Made by a program: the position numbers and the translations under genes. A stretch of DNA of 64,000 bases from NCBI GenBank assembly GCA_000509105.1, contig BAIF02000033.1, positions 1 to 64,000 of the forward strand. Direction: 5' to 3'. Below are positions 52,057 to 61,138 of this stretch, one piece after another; within the stretch, counting starts at the first letter, position 1; every line of letters starts with the position of its first letter. The notes under the pieces are model-generated. The model saw only the letters and a program-made list of their open reading frames with translations. It did no database searches and had not been told where the DNA came from. The DNA comes from Clostridiales bacterium VE202-21 (GTDB lineage: Bacteria > Bacillota > Clostridia > Lachnospirales > Lachnospiraceae).

Positions 52057-52093
52057 GCTGGATGCGTAACAGTCCAGCTTGTCTGAACTATTA
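52057..52093. repeat. GTAACAGTYC palindrome with GGCTGGATGC, copy 5
   Basis: GGCTGGATGC followed by GTAACAGTCCAG (52057-52077) is identical to 2804-2824. The inverted half is TCTGAACTATTA. It follows the UroD-fold gene stop; a small ATCGC-GAA-GCGAT hairpin (52036-52048) lies just before. Confidence 0.7.
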
Positions 52094-52165
52094 AATAAAC
52101 TTTGGATAAATAAACAGGTTTATAAAATAGTGTTGCCGAAGAAACAGCAGGCAGTCTTTTTCAGA

Positions 52166-52210
52166 AGAAAAGGGGTCAGCCCCTCTGCAGAGGGGTCTGA
52201 CCCCTTTTCT
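52166..52210. repeat. GGGGTCTGACCCC palindrome, copy 3
   Basis: AGAAAAGGGGTCAGCCCCTCT (split here: AGAAAAGGGG and TCAGCCCCTCT) is mirrored by AGAGGGGTCTGACCCC and TTTTCT with one bulged T. A T-rich tail (CTTTTTCTG) follows. It fills the gap before the LacI gene. Confidence 0.8.
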
Positions 52211-52290
52211 CTTTTTCTGTAAAAAGATTGCCTGTTTTTGTAAAATAAAGTAAAATCAAATAAAAACAGCAGTAAAAAGGAGGAGATTTT

Positions 52291-53274
52291 ATGGCTGGGA
52301 TCCGTGATGTGGCAAAAGCGGCAGGAGTATCCATTTCAACAGTTTCTAATGTACTGAATGGAAAACGCAATGTAGGGGAAGAGACAAAAAATAAGGTTCT
52401 GCGCATTTGTGAGGAACTGTCTTATTATCCAAATATAGCAGGAAGAACGCTCAAAAAGGGAGACAGTAAAACAATCTTATTTAATTTCAGTGATTTTGAC
52501 CGTACCTTTTTTTTGAAAATTATCCGCGGCATCAGTGATTATGCCAATGAAAATGATTACGATTTTATTATCAGTACCAGCAAGTCCTGTGAAAAGTATA
52601 TGCGGAGCAATCTGACGGCCGGCTGCATCAGCCTGGATTCGAAGATGAGCAATGAGACACTGTTAAGAGCGGCGTCTGAGACATACCCGATTGTGGTTCT
52701 GGACCGGGTTCTGCACAACCCCTATATTAAAACCATCGTCAACAATAATTACGACTCTATGTGCCAGCTGGTGCAGCGGGTCATTGACTGCGGCTACAGG
52801 AAATTTGCCTATATAGGGGGGATTGAGACAACGGATGACAACAAGGAGCGCTACAAGGCTTTTCTGGATGTACTGGAGCAGAATCATATCGGCTTCAAGC
52901 GGGAAAATTATTATGCTGGCGATTACCGGGAAAAAAGCGGTTACCGTGCGGCAAAGATTATTATGCTCAGTGAACGGCTTCCGGAGGCGTTGATGTGTGC
53001 GAATGACAATATGGCAATTGGGGCTATCAAGGCCTTCCGCGAAAACGGCATCCGTGTACCGGAGGATATTGCAGTTACCGGTTATGATAATTCTGATCTG
53101 TCCAGCATCATGGAGCTGACCACTGTAGAAGTTCCGGATTATGAGCGGGGATATCTGGCAGCACAGTACCTTGTTGAGAATATTGAAGGAAAAAGAAATG
53201 TGGAGTTGTTCAGGATAGCGGCCCAAGTAAAATGGAGAAAAACGGTGGGGAGTAAAATAAAGAAAAATAATTAG
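52291..53274 (+). CDS. LacI-family transcriptional regulator
   Basis: A 327-aa repressor. The N-terminal LacI helix-turn-helix is IRDVAKAAGVSISTVSNVLN followed by the hinge GKRNVGEETKNKVLRICEEL. A periplasmic-binding-protein-like sensor domain follows (VVLDRVLHNPYIKTIVNNNY, MCANDNMAIGAIKAFRENGI, AVTGYDNSDLSS). AAGGAGGAG precedes ATG 52291. It lies upstream of the ABC importer for the GH65 cluster, and a palindromic LacI-type operator is present in front of that operon at 53439. Confidence 0.94.
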   Translation: MAGIRDVAKAAGVSISTVSNVLNGKRNVGEETKNKVLRICEELSYYPNIAGRTLKKGDSKTILFNFSDFDRTFFLKIIRGISDYANENDYDFIISTSKSCEKYMRSNLTAGCISLDSKMSNETLLRAASETYPIVVLDRVLHNPYIKTIVNNNYDSMCQLVQRVIDCGYRKFAYIGGIETTDDNKERYKAFLDVLEQNHIGFKRENYYAGDYREKSGYRAAKIIMLSERLPEALMCANDNMAIGAIKAFRENGIRVPEDIAVTGYDNSDLSSIMELTTVEVPDYERGYLAAQYLVENIEGKRNVELFRIAAQVKWRKTVGSKIKKNN

Positions 53275-53406
53275 TGTTTACATATAGTGTTTACTAAAAT
53301 ATATGTGTAAAAATGCCGAGATTATAAGGAAAAATACTAGAATACGATAAAAATATTGTGAAAAACAGAGGGAATCAGCATTTTTTATTTTAATACTGAA
53401 AAACAA

Positions 53407-53454
53407 TTGACGAAAATCAAAACTGAAATTAAAATTTGTGTATAACGTTTTACA
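53407..53454 (+). promoter_or_regulatory. Promoter and LacI-type operator of the disaccharide operon
   Basis: TTGACG (53407-53412), 17-bp spacer, TAAAAT (53430-53435). Just downstream lies TGTATAACGTTTTACA (53439-53454), a near-palindrome centred on CG as in LacI-family operators. Bound repressor would overlap the transcription start. Confidence 0.75.
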
Positions 53455-53496
53455 AATGAAGCGCTGAATAACCAGCAATAAATGGGAGGAGAGAAA

Positions 53497-54756
53497 ATGA
53501 AATTAAAAAAATTGTGTAGTTTACTCATGGGAACGGTAATGCTGGCATCCCTGGCATTGACAGGATGCGGCGGAAAGGAAGACGGTGCAGGAGACAAAGC
53601 GGAGAAAAATAATGACACTGTCGATAAGATAGTAATTTTCCAGTCAAAGGTAGATATTATTGACCAGCTGGAAGCACTGTCTGAGGATTATAAGGAAGAG
53701 ACCGGTGTAGAGGTAGAGGTATGGGAGGCCCCCGGAGATGATTATTATCAGCAGCTGAAGTCCAAACTGGCGAATAATCAGGGGCCGACGCTGATGTCCT
53801 TTGTACCGGGTACGGAATCGGAACAGATGAAGAATTATCTGACAGATTTGAGCGATTTAAGTTTTACGGATAAGATCGCAGAGGGAATGGCGGATGTAAT
53901 TGACGGAAAGACTGTCGGTATCCCGTATACGGTAGAAGGGTTCGGCGTTGTATATAACAAAGATCTGATGGATGCTGCCGCACTGAAAACAACCGACGAT
54001 TTTATCAACATGTTAAAGGAGCAGAAAGAGGCTGGAATAAACGGGTTTGCGCTGTCTCAGGAAAGTTACTTTATAATCGGCCATATTTTAAATACTCCGT
54101 TCTCGCTGCAGGATGATCCGAAAGCCTTTATGCAGGATGTAATTGACGGAAAAATCAATTTAAAGGACGTGCCGGAGTTCCAGGAGTTTGCGAAACTGTA
54201 TGATGCAGTCCGCACATACTGCAAAAATCCACTGGAATCAAGCTATGATCAGCAGTGCGGAGATTTTGCCACAGGGAAATCAGCTTCAATACATCAGGGA
54301 AACTGGGCATACAGTATGTTTGCAGATTATGATATGGACTTTGACATGGGCATGGCTCCGCTTCCGCTTGGAGGAAATGATAAACTGGCAGTCAGCGTTC
54401 CCAGCGCATGGTATGTAAACTCTCAGGTATCAGAAGCAGAGCAGCAGGCAGGGAAAGACTTCTTGGAATGGTTATATACAAGTGAGACCGGAAAGAATTA
54501 TCTGATGAATGAATTCGATTTTATTCCAGTTGTAGAAGGAATGACTAATGATGATTTAAATGTTCTGTCTCAGGAATTAGCGGATTATACAGAATCTGGA
54601 AAAACAATATCCTGGGCGCTTAATTACTATCCGGCAGGTATTGTAGATGTATATCTCGTGCCGATTGCAGAAGGATTTTTTACCACAGACATGAGTACAG
54701 ATGAATTTTTGGATGAACTAACCAAAGCCTTTGTTCAGGCGGGAGCCGGAAACTAA
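53497..54756 (+). CDS. Sugar ABC transporter substrate-binding lipoprotein (family 1)
   Basis: A 419-aa carbohydrate-binding protein. Signal peptide with lipobox LALTGCGG (acyl-Cys24), then an Asp/Lys-rich linker and the SBP_bac_1 fold (TGVEVEVWEAPGDDYYQQLK, GVVYNKDLMDAAALKTTDDF, HQGNWAYSMF). GGGAGGAG precedes ATG 53497. It is first of the operon with two permeases, a GH65 phosphorylase remnant and beta-phosphoglucomutase, so an alpha-glucosidic disaccharide is the likely ligand. Confidence 0.93.
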   Translation: MKLKKLCSLLMGTVMLASLALTGCGGKEDGAGDKAEKNNDTVDKIVIFQSKVDIIDQLEALSEDYKEETGVEVEVWEAPGDDYYQQLKSKLANNQGPTLMSFVPGTESEQMKNYLTDLSDLSFTDKIAEGMADVIDGKTVGIPYTVEGFGVVYNKDLMDAAALKTTDDFINMLKEQKEAGINGFALSQESYFIIGHILNTPFSLQDDPKAFMQDVIDGKINLKDVPEFQEFAKLYDAVRTYCKNPLESSYDQQCGDFATGKSASIHQGNWAYSMFADYDMDFDMGMAPLPLGGNDKLAVSVPSAWYVNSQVSEAEQQAGKDFLEWLYTSETGKNYLMNEFDFIPVVEGMTNDDLNVLSQELADYTESGKTISWALNYYPAGIVDVYLVPIAEGFFTTDMSTDEFLDELTKAFVQAGAGN

Positions 54757-54774
54757 GAAGTGATCAGGAAAAAG

Positions 54775-54813
54775 ATGGCAGTTCTGATATGCAAATAGAG
54801 CTGCCATTTTTAT
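54775..54813 (+). terminator. Attenuating hairpin after the binding-protein gene
   Basis: ATGGCAG (54775-54781) and CTGCCAT (54801-54807), with inner TCT/AGA pairs, followed by TTTTATG. It lies between the binding-protein gene and the permease genes. Confidence 0.75.
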
Positions 54814-54828
54814 GCCAGGGAGGTAAAT

Positions 54829-55713
54829 ATGGCTAAGAAGAAAAAAGTAAAAAGAATGGGCTGGTATGCGTTGTTTGTGCTTCCGCTGCTATTTATCTTC
54901 ACAACGGTAGTGCTGATACCATTTGTTATTGGGATCGGATACGCATTCTTTTCCTGGGACGGGCTGCCCTTAAACCCGAAGGTCTTTGTGGGACTCGATA
55001 ATTTTGTGCAGCTGTTCTCAGATCAGCGTTTTTTAAACAGTGCAGTTCATACCATAGTATTCACACTGCTGGCCATTGCTGCTATTAATATACTGGGGCT
55101 TGGATTTGCCTTAATGGTGACCACGAAGCTGAAAGTCAGAAATATTGCAAGGACTATGCTGTTTATGCCTTACCTAATCGGCGGGCTGATTCTGGGATAT
55201 ATCTGGAAATTCGTCCTGGGAGATGCATTGTCGTATATCGGCGAACTTACCGGATGGGGCGGTATTTTTACCAATTGGCTGTTAGACGGGAAATGGGCGC
55301 TGGCCGCCATGGTTGTGGTTGCGACCTGGCAGATGGCCGGCTATATTATGATTATTTATATTACCGGAATACAGGCAATACCGGATGATGTGATTGAGGC
55401 CGCTCAGGTAGACGGGGCGGGCTTCTGGCAGTGCCTGTTTAAAATTAAATTTCCGTTGCTGATGCCTTCCTTTACCATATGTTTGTTTATGACATTGTCC
55501 AACTGTCTGAAGATATTTGACGTGAATCTGTCTCTGACGGGGGGCGGCCCCCAGAATGCCACTGAAATGTTTGCCATGAATATTTATAATGAAATCTTTT
55601 CTTTGAATAATTATGGATACGGGCAGGCGAAAGCAATTGTGTTCTTTGTGGTGGTTGCTCTGGTTACTCTGATTCAAGTATCCATAACGAAAAAGCGGGA
55701 GGTGGAGATGTAA
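54829..55713 (+). CDS. Sugar ABC transporter permease (MalF/UgpA type)
   Basis: A 294-aa membrane protein with about six helices. It has YALFVLPLLFIFTTVVLIPF, VGLDNFVQLFSD, the EAA motif DDVIEAAQVDGAGFWQCLFKI and LTGGGPQNATEMFAMNIY. GGGAGG precedes ATG 54829. Its stop codon overlaps the expected start of the partner permease as TAATG. Confidence 0.94.
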   Translation: MAKKKKVKRMGWYALFVLPLLFIFTTVVLIPFVIGIGYAFFSWDGLPLNPKVFVGLDNFVQLFSDQRFLNSAVHTIVFTLLAIAAINILGLGFALMVTTKLKVRNIARTMLFMPYLIGGLILGYIWKFVLGDALSYIGELTGWGGIFTNWLLDGKWALAAMVVVATWQMAGYIMIIYITGIQAIPDDVIEAAQVDGAGFWQCLFKIKFPLLMPSFTICLFMTLSNCLKIFDVNLSLTGGGPQNATEMFAMNIYNEIFSLNNYGYGQAKAIVFFVVVALVTLIQVSITKKREVEM

Positions 55714-55724
55714 TGTAAAAGTTT

Positions 55725-56540
55725 TTGGTTAATACACTCGTACTCCTTTTATGCGCGGTTTTTCTATTTCCCATTTATCTGGTCGTGGTGAATTCATTTA
55801 AAAACCGCTCGGAGCTATATGCAAACATTATGGCTCTGCCAGGTGAATTCACCTTTGAATACTACGAAAAAGCCATGGCTAAAATGAATTTTTTTCGAGC
55901 GTTTGGAAATTCGCTGATTGTAACAATTGTATCTACCTTGCTGATTGTGCTTCTTGCCTCTATGACGGCATGGATGCTGGTGCGTGTGAACAATCTGCTT
56001 AGTAAAATCATCTTCAACCTTTTGATAGCAACTATGCTGATTCCCTTCCAGACGCTGATGATGCCTTTACTGCAGGAAATGGGCTGGATACGGGATAACC
56101 TGCATATACCTGTGCTTGATACGCTGGGAGGGCTGATCTACATGAATGTGGGATTTGGGGCCAGCATGGCAGTATTTTTATATCATGGCTTTGTAAAATC
56201 AATCCCTGTTTCGCTGGAAGAAGCGGCACAGATTGACGGCTGCAGCAGACTGGGGATCTTTTTCAAAATTGTGTTTCCCATGCTAAAGCCGACTACTGTA
56301 ACAGTGGCGATTCTGGATGTTATCTGGATCTGGAACGACTACCTGCTGCCTGCGCTGGTGCTGTCCAGTAAAGCAAACCGTACCATACCACTGTCCACGG
56401 CAGCCTTTTTCGGACAATTTACCATACAGTGGAATATGGCTATGGCAGGTTTGACACTGACAATCATTCCGGTTATCATCTTTTATCTCTGTGCCCAGAA
56501 ACATATTGTTAAGGGCGTGGTGGCAGGAGCAGTAAAATAG
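55725..56540 (+). CDS. Sugar ABC transporter permease (MalG/UgpE type), start disrupted by a stop codon
   Basis: The 271-aa frame has the full MalG-type pattern: FPIYLVVVNSFKNRSELYAN, EAA motif VSLEEAAQIDGCSRLGIFFKI, IWIWNDYLLPALVL and ending QKHIVKGVVAGAVK. The expected start is ATG 55713, overlapping the previous stop (TAATG) and 7 nt after GGAGGTGG. Its second codon, however, is TAA; the next codons AAG TTT TTG GTT give a normal MKKFLV-like opening if that codon were AAA. Translation could still begin at TTG 55725, but that codon is about 19 nt from the ribosome site. The gene may therefore be poorly expressed or inactive. Confidence 0.85.
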   Translation: MVNTLVLLLCAVFLFPIYLVVVNSFKNRSELYANIMALPGEFTFEYYEKAMAKMNFFRAFGNSLIVTIVSTLLIVLLASMTAWMLVRVNNLLSKIIFNLLIATMLIPFQTLMMPLLQEMGWIRDNLHIPVLDTLGGLIYMNVGFGASMAVFLYHGFVKSIPVSLEEAAQIDGCSRLGIFFKIVFPMLKPTTVTVAILDVIWIWNDYLLPALVLSSKANRTIPLSTAAFFGQFTIQWNMAMAGLTLTIIPVIIFYLCAQKHIVKGVVAGAVK

Positions 56541-56559
56541 AAAGTTAGGCGGTGTAAAG

Positions 56560-58807
56560 ATGCGGCATTTATATAAAGCGGACTTTAAAGAGGCGGATAA
56601 TGAAAAACTGCTGTTGCAGGAGACCATATTCCATAATGCAAATGGCTATATTGGAGTCCGGGGATGTCTTGAGGAAGGGACACGAAAAAATTATGACACG
56701 ATCCGGGGAACCTATATCAACGGATTTTACGATTTTACCAAAATGAATCAGGCCGAAAAATTGTGCGGGCTGGTGGAAGAAAAACAGACGATAGTAAATG
56801 TAGCAGATACCCAGACAATACATCTTTGTATTGATGGAGAAATGCTTTCACCTGATACAGGAAAATTCCTGGACGGTGAGAGGGTGCTGGATATGGACGG
56901 CGGTTTTACGCTGCGCAGGTTCCGATATGAAACTTCCCGGGGCAAGCAGGCGGTTATAGAGATCAGACGCATGACATCCTTTGCTCTGCCGTCCCTGTTT
57001 ACGATCGAATATAAGGTAAAGGCGGTAAATTTCAGCGGCCCGGTGGAGTTTATTTCCTGGCACAGCGGAAAGGTACAGAACTACTGCAATCCGGATGATC
57101 CCAGAGTGGCGGGAGAAAGCGTCCAGTATCTGCGGACAGAGGCCTGCTTTGAAGAGAATGGGGTATCTTATATTCTTTCCCGTACAATGAATTCCGGTCT
57201 CGGGGTATGCAGCGCAGCGGCTCATAAGATCAATGGGATACATGTCAGGGAGAACGGGCATGTGGACATGGAAAAGGGGCAGGCTAAAAAGACCATTCCT
57301 GTTTTTCTGGAGACCGGACAGGAGGCGGTACTTGAGAAATACAGTATTTTTACGGATTCCATCCGTAATCCGGACTGTCTGGAAACAGCGAAGCAGAATA
57401 TGCAGAAGGTTTTGGAGACGGGACTTGCATACTATAACCTGGAGCAGGAACGCTACTTAAAGCATTTCTGGGAGAATTCTGCTTTGGAGATCACGGGAGA
57501 TGCGGAGCTGTCCAGCGCAGTTCATTATAATTTGTACCAGCTGGTTCAGTCAGTCAGCAAGGATAAGTACGGTAATATTGCGGCAAAAGGATTAAGTGGA
57601 GAGGGGTATGAAGGCCACTACTTCTGGGATACGGAAATGTATATACAGCCCTTTTTTGTACTGACAAACCCTGAAATTTCCAGAAACCTGCTGTCATACC
57701 GTTATGAGATACTCCGGGAAGCCAGAGAAAATGCCAGGATTTTGGGGCATAAGAAGGGTGCGCTGTATCCTTGGCGTACCATTATGGGGAAGGAATGCTC
57801 CGGATACTTTCCTTCGGGCAGTGCACAGTACCATATTAACGGTGATATTGCCTATGCTGCCGCAGCCTATTATCTTGCCACGCAGGATCTGGAATTCATG
57901 GCAAAAAAGGGTGCGGAGATCGAAACATTGGTATAATAATTATTGTTTACAAGGCAGGTGTACTCGTCCGGTCCTGTCACTGTATGGATCTGGAAAGTCC
58001 CATTATAATAGTTCCCGACATCCATCCACAGCCTGGCAGGCGCAGTACAATCTGCACTGGGCGGTTGCCATATACCAGCTCCTTAAGGAAGCCGGGCTAG
58101 AACGGGACGTTGTGGACCGAATCGGCCTGACAGAGGAGGAACTCCGGGAATTCCGGGAGGCGGAGGAGCATATGTACCTTCCTTATGATGAAATCCTAGG
58201 GATTAACCCCCAGGATGACTCCTTCCTTTCAAAAGAAGTCTGGGATTTAAAAAATACAAAGGTGGAGGAATTTCCTCTTTTGCTGCATTACCATCCCATG
58301 TATCTGTACCGCTATCAGGTATGCAAACAGGCGGATACGGTACTGGCACATTTTATATTTGAGGATGCCCAGAGCCTGGAAACGATTCGGAAGTCTTTTC
58401 TGTATTATGAGAAGATTACCACCCATGATTCCTCTCTGTCTACCTGTATATACAGTATTGTGGCTTCCAGACTCGGCATGAGGGAGAAGGCCTACAGTTA
58501 TTTTGGTGATTCTGCCAAGCTGGATTTGTACAATACACATAAGAATACAAAGGACGGTATCCATACGGCCAATATGGGGGGGACCTATATGGCAATTGTC
58601 TATGGTTTTGCAGGACTCAGGCTGAAAGAGACGGGTTTGCACCTTTCTCCTTATCTGCCTGAAAAATGGGACAGCTACCGGTTTTGTTTCCTGTACCACG
58701 GGAGCCAGATTGAGGCGGAGACGGATAAAGAAGGCACGCGCCTGGCACTGAAGAGAGGGGCGCCGGTTCAGATCTTTCTATACGGAAAAGCTTATACAGT
58801 ACGGTAA
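56560..58807 (+). pseudogene. GH65 disaccharide phosphorylase, decayed across the catalytic centre
   Basis: GH65 enzymes phosphorolyse maltose, trehalose, kojibiose or nigerose to beta-glucose 1-phosphate plus glucose. The first frame (from ATG 56560, 458 codons) has the N-terminal beta-sandwich and the start of the (alpha/alpha)6 barrel, including GEGYEGHYFWDTEMYIQPFF, YRYEILREARENARILGHKK and YPWRTIMGKECSGYFPSGSA. It stops at 57936. A second frame resumes at about 57920 and is convincing from QAQYNLHWAVAIYQLLKEAG to KTHDSSLS-type KITTHDSSLSTCIYSIVA. Between them (about 57925-58035) the family motif VTGPDEY with the catalytic Glu is gone, replaced by SLYGSGKSHYNSSRHPSTAW. Several indels or substitutions are needed, so this is real decay. 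Total span equals a normal 750-aa gene. Confidence 0.85.
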
Positions 58808-58932
58808 TGCACCTTTTCTATTATTAGATACAGGGCATCTCAAAGTTAAGAAATGCCCATGAACAGCAGGAAAGACAGAGGACTGGTGAATAGGTAAATT
58901 TTATAAAGGGACAGATCAGAGGATATTATAAT

Positions 58933-59595
58933 ATGGAGCATATTAAAGCGGTTATATTTGATTTAGACGGGGTCATCTGCGATACGGCAAAGTATCACTA
59001 TCAGGCATGGAAACAACTGGCGGTTAAACTCGGCATTGATTTTACACAGAAAGATAACGAAAGGCTGAAAGGCGTAAGCCGTATGGAGTCGCTGGAAATA
59101 TTGTTATCCATCGGCGGTTTACAGGCAGGGGAAAGCCAGAAGAGGGAATGGGCAAAACAGAAAAATGAGTGGTACATAAAGTACATATCCGGGATGACAG
59201 AAGATGATATATTACCGGGGGTAAACGAATTTATGGAAAAGCTGTGCCTTGCGCGGGTTAAAACGGCCCTTGGTTCCGCAAGTAAAAATGCCGGGATGAT
59301 ATTGGAGCTTTTGAAGATCAGGCAGTATTTCGACTGTGTCGTGGATGGAACAATGGTAAAAAGGGCGAAGCCGGATCCGGAAGTATTTTTAAAAGCAGCA
59401 GAAATGCTTGGCGTAATGCCGGAAGTCTGTCTGGTATTTGAAGATGCGGAAGCAGGAGTAGAAGCAGCAAAAAGGGCAGGAATGAAATGCGTGGGAATTG
59501 GAAGCGCTGCTGTTCTGGCGGGGGCAGACTGGGTCATAGACGGATTCGGAGACAGCAGGTTGGAAGAGATTTTCAGTTATTTAGCAAAATATTAA
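58933..59595 (+). CDS. pgmB: Beta-phosphoglucomutase
   Basis: HAD-fold mutase of 220 aa that converts beta-glucose 1-phosphate to glucose 6-phosphate. Motif I FDLDGVICDTAKYHYQAWKQLA has nucleophile Asp10 and acid/base Asp12 and the beta-PGM-specific DTAKYHYQAW. Motif II region LGSASKNAGMILELL, Lys/Asp in KRAKPDPEVFLKAA, and motif III VFEDAEAGVEAAKRAGM are present. It is the standard partner of GH65 phosphorylases. The gene is intact although its partner is decayed. Two hairpin terminators follow. Confidence 0.95.
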   Translation: MEHIKAVIFDLDGVICDTAKYHYQAWKQLAVKLGIDFTQKDNERLKGVSRMESLEILLSIGGLQAGESQKREWAKQKNEWYIKYISGMTEDDILPGVNEFMEKLCLARVKTALGSASKNAGMILELLKIRQYFDCVVDGTMVKRAKPDPEVFLKAAEMLGVMPEVCLVFEDAEAGVEAAKRAGMKCVGIGSAAVLAGADWVIDGFGDSRLEEIFSYLAKY

Positions 59596-59618
59596 TTGCA
59601 AGCAAAGAGGAAAAGTAT

Positions 59619-59670
59619 AGGACTGCGGCAGAATAGCGGGCAATCAGCTATCTGGCGCAGTCCTGCTTTT
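59619..59670 (+). terminator. Terminator after pgmB
   Basis: AGGACTGCG (59619-59627) pairs with CGCAGTCCT (59656-59664), with an inner TAGC/GCTA stem, followed by GCTTTT. Confidence 0.8.
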
Positions 59671-59685
59671 AAACGGTAGAATAAG

Positions 59686-59725
59686 AAAGTGCTGTCCGCT
59701 CATCAGCGGACAGCACTTTCTTTTT
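59686..59725. terminator. Second, perfect bidirectional terminator
   Basis: AAAGTGCTGTCCGCT (59686-59700), loop CATC, and exact inverse AGCGGACAGCACTTT (59705-59719), followed by CTTTTTGG. Confidence 0.9.
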
Positions 59726-59773
59726 GGTAGAAATAGCAGAAAAACAAAAGAAAAGATTAGTAAAAAAGACGAA

Positions 59774-59802
59774 TTGACAAAAGTAAAGAAAATCACTATA
59801 AT
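59774..59802 (+). promoter_or_regulatory. Consensus promoter of the UroD-family/ribose-type ABC operon
   Basis: TTGACA (59774-59779), 17-bp spacer, TATAAT (59797-59802); both hexamers perfect. The start codon of the first gene is 52 bp downstream of the -10 box. Confidence 0.92.
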
Positions 59803-59854
59803 ACATTTATAAAATAATTTAAACAAAGTATTTTGCTTTATGCGGAGGTGTATA

Positions 59855-61126
59855 ATGAGCGGAACATCGAGAGAAAGATTTCTACAGACAATTAACCACC
59901 AGGATCCGGGAGATGTGGTGGTGGATTTGGGCGCTGCTTCTACTACTGGCATTCATGCAGAGGCTCTCTCTAATCTGCGGAGATATCTGGGGTTAAGTCC
60001 TAAAAGGGAGCGGATCAGCGAACCCTTTCAGCTCTTAGGCGAGGTGGACGAAGAGATGAGGAAGGCGCTTGGAATTGACATAGTGGGGATCGGCACGAAC
60101 TGGACCATATATGGATTTGAGAATACAGGGTGGAAAACCTGGCATCTGCCGCAGGGACTGGAGGTGCCGAAAGATTTTGTCTATACGGTGGATCATAAGA
60201 ATAATACATACATGTACCCGTGTGGAGACATTCATGCAAAACCGGTGGCTAAGCTGCCGGCGGGCGGATATTTTTTCGATAATGTGGATCACACTGCGGG
60301 AGAATTTGACGAAGAGACAGCCAGTGCCAGAAAGGACTTTAGAGATGATTATGCGGTTTATACAGACAGCCAGCTCCGGTTCATGGAAGAACAGATAAAC
60401 TATTATTACAAAAATACAGATTACGCCCTCTTCGGCGCCGCTGCGCTTACGGCTATGGGAGACATGGCCTATATCCCGGGGCCGGCGCAGAAGCTTCCCA
60501 GGGGAATCCGTTCCCCGGAGGACTGGCTGGTAGCCCATTACACCGTTCCGGAGTATGTACATGAATGCTATGAGATGCAGTTAGAGACTGCCATGAAAAA
60601 TGTGAAGCTTTTGAAAGAAGCTGCGGGGAATAAGATCCAGGCTGTGTTCGTCAGCGGAACAGATCTGGGTACACAGAGGTCACAGTACATATCCAATGAT
60701 ATGTACCGGGAGTTTTACCTCCCTTACCATAAAAAACTGAATGACTGGATTCACCAGAACACGGAATGGAAGGTCTTTTTCCACTCATGCGGTGCAATTG
60801 AAAAACTGATGCCGGAATTATATGAGGCGGGCGTTGACATACTGAATCCGGTACAATGTTCTGCCGATGGCATGGATCCTGTGATGCTGAAAGAAAAATG
60901 GGGAGATAAGTTTGTTTTCTGGGGCGGCGGAGTCGATACACAAAAGACACTGCCGTTCGGAACGCCGGAAGAGGTCTATGCGGAAGTGCTGGAGCGGCTG
61001 AAGATCTTTGCACCGGGCGGCGGATTTGTCTTTAATACAATACACAATATCCAGGGGCCAACCAAGCCTGAAAATATTTATGCAATGTTTGAAGCCGTCC
61101 GGGACTACAACCGGATGACGAAATAG
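59855..61126 (+). CDS. Uroporphyrinogen decarboxylase/MtaA-family protein
   Basis: A 423-aa protein of the UroD superfamily. N-terminal RERFLQTINHQDPGDVVVDL is the standard opening of MtaA-type corrinoid methyltransferases. A zinc site is suggested by FFHSCGAIEKLMPELYEAGV followed by NPVQCSA, the HxC...C arrangement; GGGVDTQKTLPFGTPEEV and GGGFVFNTIHNIQGPTKPEN close the barrel. CGGAGG precedes ATG 59855. It is first of an operon with a ribose-type ABC importer and no corrinoid-protein gene, so it may act on the imported compound. Substrate unknown. Confidence 0.88.
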   Translation: MSGTSRERFLQTINHQDPGDVVVDLGAASTTGIHAEALSNLRRYLGLSPKRERISEPFQLLGEVDEEMRKALGIDIVGIGTNWTIYGFENTGWKTWHLPQGLEVPKDFVYTVDHKNNTYMYPCGDIHAKPVAKLPAGGYFFDNVDHTAGEFDEETASARKDFRDDYAVYTDSQLRFMEEQINYYYKNTDYALFGAAALTAMGDMAYIPGPAQKLPRGIRSPEDWLVAHYTVPEYVHECYEMQLETAMKNVKLLKEAAGNKIQAVFVSGTDLGTQRSQYISNDMYREFYLPYHKKLNDWIHQNTEWKVFFHSCGAIEKLMPELYEAGVDILNPVQCSADGMDPVMLKEKWGDKFVFWGGGVDTQKTLPFGTPEEVYAEVLERLKIFAPGGGFVFNTIHNIQGPTKPENIYAMFEAVRDYNRMTK

Positions 61127-61138
61127 GGAGGATGGCAC

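Noticed and set aside
53439-53454. Catabolite-responsive (CcpA) cre site
   Set aside because: The centre-to-arm spacing is off by one from the cre consensus; the neighbouring LacI-family regulator is a better candidate for the palindrome.
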